Shown piece by piece: positions 42,293-53,800 of a DNA stretch of 64,000 nucleotides; the stretch's first letter is position 1; each line of letters begins with the position of its first letter. Under the pieces are notes generated by a model, which ran no database searches, was not told the origin of the DNA, and was given only the letters and a program-made list of their open reading frames with translations. A program made the position numbers and the translations under genes. The stretch is taken from the NCBI GenBank assembly GCA_002007465.1, contig LNAC01000036.1, forward strand, positions 4,781,250-4,845,249, written 5' to 3'. Source of the stretch: Ailurus styani. Taxonomy: Eukaryota; Chordata; Mammalia; Carnivora; Ailuridae.

Positions 42293-42604
42293 GTGTAGAC
42301 TCCTCCACATGTTCCAAAGCCTTCCCTTCATAGCCCACACAGTACAGACCTCATTTACAACTTTCCCACATTTCTAGAAGTGCCCTCTTTGGGGGGCGGT
42401 TCCTGAGGTACAGATACACTGATCTGACTTGGTTCCCCTCCACCCATCTGTCAACTGATCCTTCTGATGGTCTCCATGGTGGGGGGGCTCTCTTTGGCAT
42501 AGCTGAGTTTTACCAGGCCAGGGCCTGAGGTGTGGCAAGTGCAACCAGAAGCATATGACTTGCTTCGGGCAATGGAAGAGGAGTAGAAGTGACACGTGTC
42601 ACTT
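42293..42604. other. Unassigned, possibly LTR-derived
   Basis: GAAGTGACACGTGTCACTTC at 42587-42606 is a 20-bp region with an 8-bp-arm palindrome. The rest is not assignable. Confidence 0.35.
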
Positions 42605-42960
42605 CAGGATGGAGGCCTTCAAGTAAGCCTGACTTCCTGCTGGGTCATTCAGCTGAAGGTTACTGAGCCCCTCTTCTGGGCCATGCTCTGTGCTGGGAAG
42701 GCCCTGGGAGCACTGTCTGCCTCTGCTCTCCAGGGGCTCACAGCCCAGTACCTGCTCACAGCAGGTATGGGAACCCTTGTCACACGGGGTGAGCAGGCTG
42801 GGCCAATGCTGTGTCCCAGGCAAGATGGCTCAGTGGTCATTTCTGCCGGGGGTGGTGGTTGGGGGGAGAGGTTAGAGAAGGCTTTACCAGAAAACACAGA
42901 CCGTGAGCTGGATCTCGAAGGATACATAAAATTCTTGGGGTAGGCAAGGCATGTAAGGGA
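42605..42960 (-). repeat. L2 3' portion, reverse strand
   Basis: GGTTACTGAGCCCCTCTTCT, GGGCCATGCTCTGTGCTGGG, AGGGGCTCACAGCCCAGTA and TTAGAGAAGGCTTTACCAGA fit the reversed L2 3' part. Confidence 0.7.
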
Positions 42961-43084
42961 ATTCCAGTGAGGGACCTAGCCTCTCCACTCTCATCTCTCG
43001 TGGCATATATCTTACTTGGCCCTTCTTGGTACCGCTTGTGTGCATGACTGTCTCTTGCAGCCCACGTGCTGCTGCACTTCATAT

Positions 43085-43235
43085 CTTTGGGCCTCTGTTT
43101 TCTCATCTGTAAAGATAATAACATGCTCCCTTATTAGAGTTGTTTTGAGGGTTAAATTGTTCAATATATATGAATAGGAATGAAGCATGCAGGGGAGTGC
43201 CCTGTATATAGGAAGCACTCGTAAAAGTTAAAGTA
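43085..43235 (+). repeat. MIR, 3' half
   Basis: TTGGGCCTCTGTTTTCTCAT, CTGTAAAGATAATAACATGC and TATAGGAAGCACTCGTAAAA match MIR. Confidence 0.7.
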
Positions 43236-44624
43236 GCACACTTTATATATAATACATGCTCAAAAAAATATTCTCCTCATTAAAGTGCTCCTTAGCTTCA
43301 GTAACACCTCATCTAAAATTAAAACCTTATTGTGGCTGTTAGGAGCCCCTCGTAGGCTCAGTCCTCAAAGGGCAGGCCTCCGTTGGATGAGCTAATTCTC
43401 TGATCCCAATTGGTGTTGCTCAGTGATCAGCCAGGACTGAAGGGATACCTACTAAAAGTCAAAGAGAGCGAGATGTGAAGGAAAAACTCTCAGACCTGCC
43501 TCTAAGACTTAGGGATCCACTGGAGAAACACAATGTATAGGTGGGTCCAGCCACAAAGAGACACCCCAGAACAACCTGGCTTTCTGGCTTGCAGGTGCTT
43601 TTACATCCTTGCTTCATTACCAGGAAGGTGGGCATCAGGGACCTATCTGACTGGGCGCAGAGGTCCCAGTGGATTCTCAAATGGATTCTCCAGCAAGCAG
43701 TCCAAACAGACACACTAAGAAGGGGAGATATTGGCTCACAGAGCTGTAAAGATGGCATTGTGAATCATAAACACCAGCCTCTCTTTTCTTGTTCTTCTCC
43801 ACTGGTTCTCTGAGGCCTGGGGAGTAGAGTTCCAATTATCAGGAATGCTGCTGAGGACAGTCCAGAAACAACCGCATGGCTTCTGGGGTCCTGGGTAGCC
43901 TGGAGATGGCAGAGGCCCCCGGGAGGTATGAGAGTGGAGGTGCCCCTCCAGAGAACACTGCACTGAAGTCAGGAGCTACCTGAGAACACGGGCTCTCATC
44001 TCTGGTGACCGTGAAGACCCATCTACAGATTGGAACTTTGGCAGCGAAGGCAATTTCAACCTTTGTGTGTCATTTCTCTGACTCAGTGTTTTTATATGTT
44101 GCTTCCTGTTTATTAAATTCTATTCCTGATAACTTTTGATGAGAGTGTTGGCAGGCACGCCTGTCTCGTAGTTCATATGGTCCCAGGAGGACTAAGTGGA
44201 ATGTGAGCAGAAGGGAGAATATGCCAAAAAAGGCATTCATTATTGAAACAGATTACCAGGAGAGTTCATAGACAGGTGCACTGATGGAGCAGTTATACAC
44301 AGACATCTAACCAGAGAGAAACTGAGGTTGCCTCAGTTTACAAAGAAAAACCAAAATATAGAAGTCAGAACTGGGAGAGAGTGAGCTGGATGGTTCTCAA
44401 CCGGGCCTAGAAGGATGGATGGAATTAGGATATATGAAGGAGAAGAGATGGTGTTCCATGACAGGGAACAGGATTCATGAAGCAAAGTTGTCCTAAATGA
44501 AAACTTGCTGAGACTCTGGCATGCTTGTCACTTTCTGGGATCTCATTTCATCCTTAGGCTCAAGTTGTGGAACACATTTCTAAGTCTGGCCTGTAGATCA
44601 ATCTTGTGCCAATATGCAATTAAC
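43236..44624. other. Unassigned sequence, possibly containing an old LTR at 43430-44130
   Basis: I recognise no family with confidence across 1.4 kb. TGTTTATTAAATTCTATTCC near 44107 could be a decayed LTR end. Frames on both strands lack domains. Confidence 0.35.
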
Positions 44625-45368
44625 AAATATTTATTGAATACCTACTGTGGGTGGGAGTTTTCTCCATCCCACCTGGTGACACATTTCACATATTTATTTA
44701 CTTAATCAATAGTTATTTCCTTAGTGTCCACTAAGTGCTTGGAATGCATCAGAGTTTGACAAAGGAGTGATCCCTGTCCTCTTTAAGTTTACATATTAGT
44801 TGGGGGAGGTAGAACAATAAACAATAGATACAATAAATAAGTAGATATAACAAATGCCATAAAAATGTTGAGGGTAATAAGGGATTCAACCTACTGGGGG
44901 AGGGTTACAATTTTAACTAGCACAGTCAGTAGGACCTTACTATGAAGGTAAAATTTGAGCGAAGAGGGGAGGAGGAGGTAAAGGAGTAAGCCGTGAAGAT
45001 ATCTGGGGTACCACTAAGCAGGACGAACAGCATGTGCAAAGGTCCTGAAGTGAGAATATGTCTGGTACATTTGAGGAATGGTAAGGAGACTGGTGTGTTT
45101 GGCCAGGAGTGTGTGAGGAGAACCGTAGGAGGAGGTCAGGCCAAGTGAGGAGGAAGGCGAGGTCAGAGTGTGTTGGGCTTTGTAGGCTATTGTAAGGAAT
45201 GTGGCTTTAATGCTGAGACAGGAGACAGCAGAAGAATGACTTAGTCTGCTTTAAACTAACAGAATCACTCTGGCCACCATGTTGTCATGGTTCAGGTGAG
45301 AGATGGTGGGGGCTTGGACCAGAGTAGCAGCAGTGAAGGTGAGAGACATGATCAGATTCTGGATATGT
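44625..45368 (-). mobile_element. L2 LINE, reverse strand, long 3' portion
   Basis: AACAAATATTTATTGAATAC, AGATATCTGGGGTACCACTA, CATGTGCAAAGGTCCTGAAG, GTTGGGCTTTGTAGGCTATT, AGAATCACTCTGGCCACCAT and GGGGGCTTGGACCAGAGTAG run in reversed L2 order. Confidence 0.9.
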
Positions 45369-45435
45369 CCATCTATCTATCCATCCACTCATCCATCCAT
45401 CCATCCATCCATTCATCTCTCTTCCTATCTATCAA
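45369..45435. repeat. (CATC)n/(CTAT)n microsatellite
   Basis: About ten CATC-type units with CTAT variants at each side, immediately beyond the L2. Confidence 0.92.
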
Positions 45436-45589
45436 CAGCTATATTCCAATATAATATTCCACATAATTCACCCACTTAAAGTATGCAATTCAAGAAAGAA
45501 GCAAAGGCTTTTGAGCTGGACAACCAGAAAAATGGACTTGCCAACTAAGATGGAGGAAGAAGCAGGTTCATGGGAGGGGAAGAGCAGTT
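45436..45589. other. Short L1-like fragment then unassigned
   Basis: AATTCACCCACTTAAAGTAT with GCAATTCAA resembles an old L1 3'UTR. The rest is unassigned. Confidence 0.4.
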
Positions 45590-45734
45590 TTGTTTTGAAC
45601 GTGATAACTCTACATCACTTGTCAAGGCCAGAAACCTGGGAATTATCTTTGACTCTTCCTGTTGCCTCCTCACCCCAACCTCCAACCTCTGCACCTGACC
45701 CGTCAAGTCAGATCACTTCTGTCTCTGAAAAAGA

Positions 45735-46065
45735 AATCCATTTTGGGGGTCCATGGAGTGCTCACTGGATAGCTCACACCCTCCCCCACATTTCCCATTT
45801 TGCAGATGGAGTTGTGTGACTGGTTCTGGCCAATGAATTGTGATCAGAGGTGACACAGGGCACTCCCTAGCCAAGGCAGTAAAGAACCAGTGTGCCTCCT
45901 TTGACTGTCTCTTTCCCTGACATGGTACCTTGGAGGCCATGTGTTCCAGATGGCAGAACTCCAAGATAAGGGCTGCCCAACCCATACTGGACTTTTATGT
46001 GGGCAAGAAATAAACTATACATGTGTTGAGTGTTAATTAACCACTGAGACTTCAGGTCTTTTCCT
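45735..46065 (+). repeat. MLT1-like LTR inserted in L2
   Basis: TTCTGGCCAATGAATTGTGA, GGAGGCCATGTGTTCCAGAT, TACTGGACTTTTATGTGGGC and AAGAAATAAACTATACATGT follow an MLT1 LTR. Confidence 0.65.
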
Positions 46066-46203
46066 AATATAGTTTTGCTTCTCTACTTCTACCTGAGCAT
46101 CCATCATCATTACTGCTCTTAGTGGAAAAGCCATCTAATTAGTGTCCCTGCTTCTACCCTTGCATCCCCAAGTCCATTTCTCACATAGCAGCTGGAGGGA
46201 TTA

Positions 46204-46445
46204 AAAGTCAGAGCTTTTTGGAGAGCCTGGGTGGCTCAGTCAGTTAAGCATCTGACTCTTGATTTCAGCTTGGGTCATAATCTCATGATCTCTCCTGAGA
46301 TCAAACCCCATGTTGGGCTCCATGCTGAGCATGGAACCTGCTTAAGATTCTCTCTCTTTCCCTTTCCTTTTGCCTCCCCCCATCCCAACCCACATGTGTG
46401 TGCACACTCTCTATCTCAAAGCTTTTTTTTAAAAAAAAGGTCAGA
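46204..46445 (+). mobile_element. CAN SINE, older subtype, inserted in L2
   Basis: GAGAGCCTGGGTGGCTCAGT, GACTCTTGATTTCAGCTTGG, CATGTTGGGCTCCATGCTG and an A-rich end. AAGTCAGAG and AAGGTCAGAG at the edges suggest a short duplication. Confidence 0.92.
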
Positions 46446-46799
46446 GGTCTTCAATGGCATCCCATTATGGTCACACTTGTCCTCCAGTCGATACATGATT
46501 CCCATCACAGGGCCTTTGCCCTCATTTCCTCTGCCTGCCTCATCCCACTGCTGGCTCCTCAGCCCTCAGGCCTCACCTTCTCAGAGAGGCCTCCCTGATG
46601 ACTATGCCTACAGCTGCCCACCTGTCCTCTCTTTATTTCAAACACTAATAATCTATCCTTTAATGAACTAATTAACACACCTACTCTGTCTCTCCCACTT
46701 GAAGTAAGCTCCAGAACAGGGTCCTCTGCTCATCACGGTACCGCCTGGGTCTGGTACGTGTTCGACTCCATCACTGCCCTGTGATTCAGCATCAGAGAT

Positions 46800-47215
46800 C
46801 AGAGGTGCCCGGGGCGAGGTCACTGTCTTCCAGAATCTCATGGCTAAGTAAGGAAGCAGGCCACTAAGAACTCTGAGTGAGAGGGCAGGGTACAGCGTGT
46901 GACAGGATTGCAAAGAATAGGCTCCTAGCCCAATCTGAGGAGAAACTCGAAGGACTTCCTGGAAGAGGGGAGGCCTGAGGCAGGCCCTGAAGGACTGGGG
47001 GCTGCTGGTCTGACACAGATGATGAAAAGGGCATTTTAGGGGCTGGAGGTGGCATGCATGAGGGATCAGCAGGGGGAATATGGTGTGCTCAGTCTGGGAA
47101 TGGAATATGAGTTGGAGAAGTAGGAAATGAGGGGAGAGAGAGGAGGAACTTGTTCATAAAATGCCTAGTATGTCATGCTAAGGAGCTGGGACTTGACCTA
47201 GAAGCTGCAGGCAGT
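46800..47215 (-). repeat. L2 3' portion, reverse strand
   Basis: TTCCTGGAAGAGGGGAGGCC, CAGGCCCTGAAGGACTGG and AAGGAGCTGGGACTTGACCT fit reversed L2. Its 3' end faces the 3' end of the plus-strand L2 to its left. Confidence 0.68.
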
Positions 47216-47500
47216 CACCAACTGACCCCAGGTGTCTCATAGTCTTGGGCTAACTCGTTTTGGGCATCATGGTGAGGTAGAGGACCTTTGGTTACAGCCT
47301 TTGCATTTGCTACCCGCTGGCTTCATGGGTTTCTCTTCCCCATGGCTCTCTGATCTTTTCTTTATGGGGTATCCACATTAGCAACCATGGCCTTGCTCCA
47401 TTTCCAGGGCTAAGGGAATTTACAGATGGGATAAGGACACAGCCAGTGCTCCATCCTCCTCTAAAACCCTTAAATATTGCCAAATTATCCCTTCAAAAAA
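47216..47500. other. Unassigned sequence
   Basis: No recognised element. Confidence 0.3.
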
Positions 47501-47663
47501 TTTTTTAAAGATTTGAGAGACAGATAGAGCACGAGTGGGGAGGAGAGGGAGAAGGAGACTTCTGCTGAGCAGGGAGCCCAACTCAGGGCTCGATCGCAGG
47601 ACTGTGGGATCATGACCTGAGCCGAAGGCAGATGTTTAACTGATTGAACCACCCAGGAACCCC
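47501..47663 (-). mobile_element. CAN SINE, reverse strand
   Basis: T-run, AAAGATTTGAGAGACAGATA, AGCCCAACTCAGGGCTCG, GATCATGACCTGAGCCGAAG and reverse head ACCACCCAGGAACCCC. Flanks AAAAATTTTTT look like a duplication. Confidence 0.92.
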
Positions 47664-48150
47664 TAAAAATTTTTTTTAAAAATAACTTTTATTTCCACCA
47701 ACAAAGTACCTGTTTCACTACATCTTTACCAATGTTGAATATTCACAATCTCTTACATTTTTGAGGACTGAGTGAGTTACAATGATCTCATTGTTATTTT
47801 AATTATATTCCTTGAGTTCTACCAAAACTAAACAACTTTGCTTATGTTTATTGACCATTTTTATTTCCTCTTCTATGTATTGCTCATTCATATGTTTTGT
47901 CCATTTTTCTTTTGAGTTCTTTGTCATTTTATTGATTAATAAGAGCTCTTTACATATTATGGGTGTCGTCTGTTATTTCTTGCAAATACTTTCTCCCAGT
48001 TTTCCAATCTGGCATTGTATTTGCTCAGGAAGCCTTTTCCCATCCCATGATTTTGAAAACTTCTTAAATCTACTTGCAAAAGTTTTGAGGGTCTCGGTTT
48101 ATTTGATTTTTGTTTAGGTGTGTATTTAGGTCTTTACTGTGGCTATAATT
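47664..48150 (-). mobile_element. L1M 3'UTR fragment, reverse strand
   Basis: ATGTTTTGTCCATTTTTCTT, AATAAGAGCTCTTTACATAT and GCAAATACTTTCTCCCAGTT are the reversed L1 3'UTR/ORF2 end. Confidence 0.82.
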
Positions 48151-48687
48151 CGTGTTTGTGTATGATGTGAGGGGGGAACTCTAATTTGAATAATTATCCC
48201 CACTGAGTTTATTAAGCATGACATAGGATGAGGCCAGACAGGTGGCTATTGAGAATATTGCTTGGGCAGGATCTGGGAGTCCTGAGTTGGTCAGCCATTA
48301 GTCCTGGTGGTTGGATTGTGGGGAGTTCTGACAGGGTCCTGTGAGAGGACTAGGATGACAGGGGACCTTTGGAGTGGGGTGCTGGTGTTTGGGATTGGGA
48401 AGTATTCCAATATTTTAACAACCCTTATGGCCATATGGGTGTGTTCCAGCTGACTACCAGGGGTTAGGGTGAAGTGGGCAGGGATCTGATCATAAGGGCT
48501 TAAAAGGCACATACAGAGTCGAGTTTTTCCTGTATCCTGACAATATTGGGGAGGCATTGCTAGGAATGAGGAAGGTGAGTGACAAGACCACAGTTTGTAG
48601 GACTGGGCCCTGGATGAGGAAACCGAGATGCTTGTCTTGGATGAAGAATTTAAGTGGGGGGCAAAAATCAGTAATTAAAATAAATAA
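48151..48687. other. Unassigned, repeat-like
   Basis: The texture (GAGGAAACCGAGATGCTTGT, GGTGTTTGGGATTGGGAAG) suggests an old LTR or LINE, but I cannot assign it. Confidence 0.35.
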
Positions 48688-48890
48688 GGGGCGCCTGGGT
48701 GGCTCAGTCAGTTAAGTGTCCGACTCTTGATTTCAGCTCAGGTCATGATCTTAGGGTCTTGGGATCAAACCCCACATCAGACTCCATAGTCAGCAGGGAA
48801 TCTGCTTAAGATTCTGTCTCTCCCTCTGCCCCTCCACCTGCTCAGTGGCTCTCTCTAAAAAATAAATAAATCTTTAAAAAAAAGAATAAA
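48688..48890 (+). mobile_element. CAN SINE, older subtype
   Basis: GGGCGCCTGGGTGGCTCAGT, GACTCTTGATTTCAGCTCAG and the tail AAAAATAAATAAATCTTT. Confidence 0.94.
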
Positions 48891-48950
48891 TATTTAATGC
48901 AGTATTTTAAATTTTTTAAAGTAATACAAAAAGTCCACTACAAATGAAGT

Positions 48951-49205
48951 ATCAAAAATTTTTTTAAAGATTTGTTTATTTATGTGGGAAAGAGAGAGAG
49001 AAGGAGAGCATGCATGCATGCCCATGCACATACGTGAGTGGGGGAACAGGAAGAGGGGGAGAGAAAATCTCAAGCAGATTGCCCACTGAGTGCTGAGACC
49101 GACTCCAGGCTCTATCCCAGGACCCTGAGATCATGACCTGACCAAAATCAAGAGTCGGACAGTTAACTGACTGAGCCATCCAGGTGCTCCATGCAAAATT
49201 TTTTT
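48951..49205 (-). mobile_element. CAN SINE, reverse strand
   Basis: T-run, AAAGATTTGTTTATTTATG, GATCATGACCTGACCAAAAT and reverse head GAGCCATCCAGGTGCTCC. Flanks ATCAAAAATTTTTTT and ATGCAAAATTTTTTT are a near-identical duplication. It contains (CATG)n-like GCATGCATGCATGC at 49008. Confidence 0.93.
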
Positions 49206-50224
49206 CATGACAACATCTAACCCTATACTTGTAGGACATGGCCTTATTTGCCTCAACCCAAACCCCACCCCCTCTGAGTCTGTCTTTGCATAAATTTTTG
49301 ATAGTTGCTCATCATGGATTTTTTTTGCATTAATTTTAATTTTAAAAACTATTGCACAGAAATATTTATCTTGATTGCTGAGTAATTTTGGCATCTCCAT
49401 AAATTTTGTGCCTCACCCAGCTCACCCTCATCCTGGCCCTGGTTTTGAGGTGATAACTCAGGCTAGTTGGGGGTACAGGCCTGTGGGCCAGCATAGATGG
49501 AAAAGATCAGTGGAGGTGGGGCGCACGTGAGAGATGCTGCCAGATTGTGTGAACGTGGGGCGGGAGAAGATGTGCGGGCAGGCCTGCTGCTCGCTCCCCC
49601 TTCAGAATATTCTGAGGAGGGGGCAAGAGGGGGATGCTGTCAGCAGCCCATCTGCGCTGTATGCCTGCCAACCAGGCTTGTGAGCCAAGCGCCCACTTCC
49701 CTCAGCAAGGCTGCTGGGGAACCATTTCCTCAGAAAGTAAGAAGTACGTTATGGTTGGACTTGACCTTCCCTTGGGGTTGATCCCTGGTGGTCCCCATGA
49801 GCTGATGGACCTGTATCTGCTTCCTTCCAGTCCCACTCTGACTCACTCTTCTCAATCACAGCACATGTGGGTCCTGGTCGAGCTGTGACTTTTCTTAAGT
49901 GGTCTGTGTAGAGCCCACCAGCCGTAGACCCTGAGACCTCATGGACACGTGGACCTGCTGATGTCTCCGCCTGTGCCCACACTGTGAACATAACCTACCT
50001 CTGTGGTCCTACAGGCAGTGCCTAGGAAGCAGACCTCGGAAATCCATGCAGAGCCTTGAGTGCAGGAGCCTTCAAAGATCATCCCATGATGCAAGGTCAG
50101 AGTCAAGTGGGACCTCTGAGTCTCAAGACCATGTTTGTCAAGATGGTGCAGGTCAGGAGAATGTTATCTCAGGTTCTGAACAAAGAAATAAGTGGGGACA
50201 GGGGAAAGCCCTGGCTCAGAAGTC
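49206..50224. other. Unassigned sequence
   Basis: About 1 kb with no repeat that I can name. 49520-49640 is GC-rich with a few CpGs but not an island. Frames lack domains. Confidence 0.35.
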
Positions 50225-50345
50225 GGCAGGCAGCTCTAGCTCTGCCTGCTGGGCCACCCACTCAGTGTGACCGTAAACAAATTCCTCAGTTCTCTGAGCC
50301 TTGGTTTCCCTATCTGTCGTATTGAGAAATTAGGCTGGAGGAGTC
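50225..50345 (+). repeat. MIR fragment
   Basis: GACCGTAAACAAATTCCTCA, GTTCTCTGAGCCTTGGTTTC and CCCTATCTGTCGTATTG match the MIR core. Confidence 0.7.
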
Positions 50346-50444
50346 CTGCTATTTCCAATACCTGAGTGTATACTAAGTACTACATGGGGAGCTCAAAAGG
50401 AGAATTTATGGTCTTATTCTCGAGGCTGAATTATTAAGCTAGGG
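50346..50444. other. Unassigned spacer
   Basis: Nothing recognised. Confidence 0.25.
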
Positions 50445-50905
50445 TGTAAGCTCCTGCCGTAGTGATGCCGTGTGACAGACAACTCCAGCTCAGTCTCAGG
50501 GCCTTAGCACAGCAATCACTCATTCTCTTGCTCAGTCTCTCGGGTCATCTGCTGCTCAGCTGGGCTAGGCTGGGCCCCATGCTCTCGGCTTCAGACTGAG
50601 TACCAGGTCATTCCACATGTCTGTCATCCTCCATGGGCGACCAGCCACTGGGTACATGCTCAGGATACGTGTTCTGCTCCACGGTCACCATGGCACAAGA
50701 CAGGGAACCAGACTGGGCAAGCAGCCTCTGGCTGCTCACTTCACACTTTCTAATGTCCATCAGCTAAAGCAGCTCACGTGGCCAACCCCCAAATCACGAG
50801 GTGGGGAAGTCTACTCCACCCACCGGCAGCTCTGGCAAAGATGTGGACGTAGAAACTGCTGCAACAAAGTGAAGAGTTGGGATCCATAATTCACCCTGCC
50901 ACAGT
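50445..50905 (-). repeat. MLT1-like LTR, reverse strand
   Basis: CATCTGCTGCTCAGCTGGG, GTCTGTCATCCTCCATGGG, CACGTGGCCAACCCCCAAAT and GGGGAAGTCTACTCCACCCA fit the reverse of an old MaLR LTR. Confidence 0.5.
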
Positions 50906-51469
50906 TGAGGAAGACCAGAATAACCCACAGAATACGAGAATAACCCACTTCCATACAACTATGGAAGTGCTACATTCCAGCGTGTGGCCAGTCCACCTCC
51001 ACGTGCTCCTTAGCAAATTGGCCTGGTGGCACTGGCATCACTAGCCAGCTCTGACTTTAAGGACACCCAGGTCAGGTGTGGGGTGATGGGACACATGGAG
51101 CCTCCCATATGGGAGACAGCTTCAGCTTGTCAAGACCACCCCATTGTGTCTTCATTCCTCTGGCAGCCTTTGTATCACTTTGTGGAGCCTGGGAACAAAG
51201 CCACATGAAATGCAGAACCAAGCTCTTATAAGAAACCAGGTCCTGATACATCAGCAGAGCACCTAGATACAGTGTTGCCTGAAACCAGAACTTCCCAGCT
51301 ACATGACTCCATATGTTCCTCTTTTGTCTTAAACCAATGTTCGAAGTGGCTTTTCTGTTCCTTGCAATGGCAGGAATGGTCTGTGTTTAATATAAGAACT
51401 TATCTACCCAGGGGGATCCCACGTAACAGAGAAGGGGCACATACTTCTCAGGTGCAGTGTGGTATAGAG
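50906..51469. other. Unassigned sequence
   Basis: Contains a short repeat of AGAATAACCCAC at about 50917 and 50937. Otherwise nothing recognised. Confidence 0.35.
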
Positions 51470-51645
51470 CCTCACCACTCAAAGTGTGGTTCTTGGATCA
51501 GCAGCGTTAGCATCACTTAGGGGTTTGTTAGAGATGTGGAATCTTGGGTCTCTCCCCAGAACTGCAGCATCAAAAATCTTCATTTTAATACCTTTTAACT
51601 AGAACCTCAGGTGATTCATGTACACATTCAAATTTGAGAAGAATT
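51470..51645 (+). mobile_element. MER20-like hAT element
   Basis: CACTCAAAGTGTGGTTCTTG, TTAGCATCACTTAGGGGTTT, CCAGAACTGCAGCATC and CCTCAGGTGATTCATGTACA fit MER20. Confidence 0.75.
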
Positions 51646-51734
51646 TGCATGGAGGAGCCAACAAGCTTCTCCATCTCCCTGGGCCCTCCTTTGTGACTGG
51701 GTGCAGTTTAGCAATTGACTGGAGTTGTGCACCA

Positions 51735-52160
51735 GGATTCAGATCTTGGCTTTGCTCCTTGTATGTAGGGGGCAACAATCAGGTATGTTTTTTGTGTTTT
51801 TTAAAGATTTTATTTATTTATTTGACAGAGCGAGAGAGCACAAACAAGCAGAGCAGCAGAGGGAGAGGGAGAAGCAGGCTCCGTGCTGAGCAGGGACCCC
51901 ATGCAGGGCTCCATCCCAGGACCCTGGGATCAGGACCTGAGCCAAAGGCAGTCCCTTAACCACCTGAGCCACCCAAGCGCCCCAAGCAGGTACGTTTTAA
52001 ATATCTCTGAGCCTCAGTTTTCTTTTCTGGAGAAGGAATAGTAACAGTAGCTACCTCCCAGGGTTTTTGAAAGGAGTCTGTGCATTTAACTCCCAGAAAG
52101 TGCTGGGCACACTGCTAGGCAATGAAGAAAAGCTCAAAATGAGTCAGGTATGGTTATTTC
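51735..52160 (+). repeat. MIR split by a SINE
   Basis: The left part carries GGATTCAGATCTTGGCTTTG. The right part carries CTCTGAGCCTCAGTTTTCTT and TACCTCCCAGGGTTTTTGAA, with the tail at about 52100-52130. Confidence 0.75.
51780..51998 (-). mobile_element. CAN SINE, reverse strand, inside MIR
   Basis: T-run, AAAGATTTTATTTATTTATT, AGCAGGCTCCGTGCTGAG and reverse head GAGCCACCCAAGCGCCCC. CAGGTATGTTTT and CAGGTACGTTTT at 51780 and 51987 are the target duplication with one CpG-type change. Confidence 0.94.
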
Positions 52161-53264
52161 CACAACTCTACAGGGGGGCTGCTTTATGTTCAGCCCACCT
52201 AATAACTTTTGATAGTTGAACAGAAGATGGGAAAACATTTCTGGAGTGTATAAACTGATGAAAAAGTAGTGACTTTTCTAAATCTTAAGAGAATTCGCAG
52301 GTGCTATTTCATCTGTATGTGGTTAATGGTTGGCTGGTTTTGACTTGTACCTTCGGGCAAAGGTATGAGCCAGGTGAAGAGGTAAGGAGAGGTCACCAGG
52401 AGAGGGCAGTGCTCTGAGCTAAGAATCAAAGTGGCAAAAGGACCCACCATGTCTTCCAGAGAGGGAGGATCAGCGCATTTGCACAGGGAGTACTGCCTGG
52501 AGACAGACCCCATAGCCCTCTGGGCGATAGGCAAGGATGTTGGGCTTTACCTAGTAGGCACTGGAAATGAAACTAATCATAGTGACACTGGCTTCTCTGT
52601 GGCCCTTTGACCTGCTGGATTACAAATCTGTTTCTCCAACTGTGTGACTTCCAAGTTTCATAAACCTCAGAAGAGCTCCAAGTGAAGTTCCTTGAAGGCC
52701 TGACACAGCCCAGCCCTACTGCAAGGGAACACAGGGTATAGTGGCCTGGAAACTGGTGAAGGCCCTGAAGAGGGGAGGCCAGCTGCCTCGCAGGCTTCTG
52801 TGTATCTCTGTGATTAACGCTGCCCAGCTGCAGACTTGGTCCATGGCCTGGGGCTTTCTGTTACTGATTTCGTGTGGGGTTGAGAGATGGGCTACCAGCC
52901 CACCTGAGACTGTGAGCTGAGAGAGGGGTGGGGTAGAAAGAGGCCCCAGCAGGACACTCTCCAGGATCCAGGATGAAATCTGCCACAGTCTTGGAGAGGA
53001 CACATGGATCTTCTGCTCAAAATAATCCCGAGTGTCCTCGATTCCACTCTGAGGACCCACCGCAGGGGAGATGGCTTTTGGGATCTGTTGGGGGTAAAGG
53101 GGGGGCAAGTCACAGTACTTAGAATTTACTAAGTACTCTCAGTGCTCCCAGTCAATCTGTGGGTACCTGTGATGAAGATATTGAGACTGAGATGTTGAGA
53201 AACTCTCCCAAAACCAGCCTCAGGCACAGGGAGGCATTTTGTATGATGAATGGACCAGAGAGCA
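52161..53264. other. Unassigned single-copy-looking block
   Basis: About 1.1 kb without a recognised repeat. Minus-strand frames at 52716-53113 have no domain support. Confidence 0.4.
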
Positions 53265-53445
53265 GGCAGAACTGGGCTCTGATCCCCACCTCTTACCATC
53301 TATTTCATCACTTGCTCTGTGAGATCATGGGCAAATCGTTTCACTTCTTTGTGCATTCATTTCCCCATCAAAAAAGTCAGCATGAATATGCCCATTTTGC
53401 AGGACTGATTTTAAACTCATCTATACCACAATACCATAGCACAAT
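53265..53445 (+). repeat. MIR SINE
   Basis: CTGGGCTCTGATCCCCACCT, GAGATCATGGGCAAATCG and TTCACTTCTTTGTGCATTC match the MIR core. Confidence 0.72.
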
Positions 53446-53539
53446 TACAGAATACTGTGTGGTAGATGGGACAGAATAAGGAGGTAAAGTTGGCTAAGAA
53501 TTATTCAGAATCTAATGGTTTAGGGGATTAGAACATGGG

Positions 53540-53800
53540 CAGGGTGATGAATTCAGGAAAGGCCCCTCTGAGCAGGGTACACTTCAATTGTGGCAAAAAG
53601 GAGGCAACACTATGGGAGAAAGGATTCATTATGGGAATTCATTGTCTTATGATGGGAGAAACCAGGGCAGTGTAGTTTGGAATGGGAAGGGTGAATTGGA
53701 GGATCAGAGAAAGAACCAATAACAGTCCTGAATCCCCTGTGTAGGTGAATAAGTTAGAGCAGTAGGGACCTCCAAGAAATCAGGCACATCCAGCCAGCAA
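53540..53800 (-). repeat. L2 fragment, reverse strand
   Basis: AGGAAAGGCCCCTCTGAGCA, GGGTACACTTCAATTGTGGC and ATGGGAGAAAGGATTCAT fit the reversed L2. Confidence 0.55.

Larger units (their letters stand above)
45590..46765 (+). mobile_element. L2 LINE, plus strand, interrupted by an LTR and a SINE
   Basis: 45590-45730 (AACCTGGGAATTATCTTTGA), 46070-46205 (CATTTCTCACATAGCAGCTG) and 46436-46765 (AGGTCTTCAATGGCATCCCA, CAGGGCCTTTGCCCTCATTT, CTTGAAGTAAGCTCC) are successive L2 segments. Confidence 0.82.
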
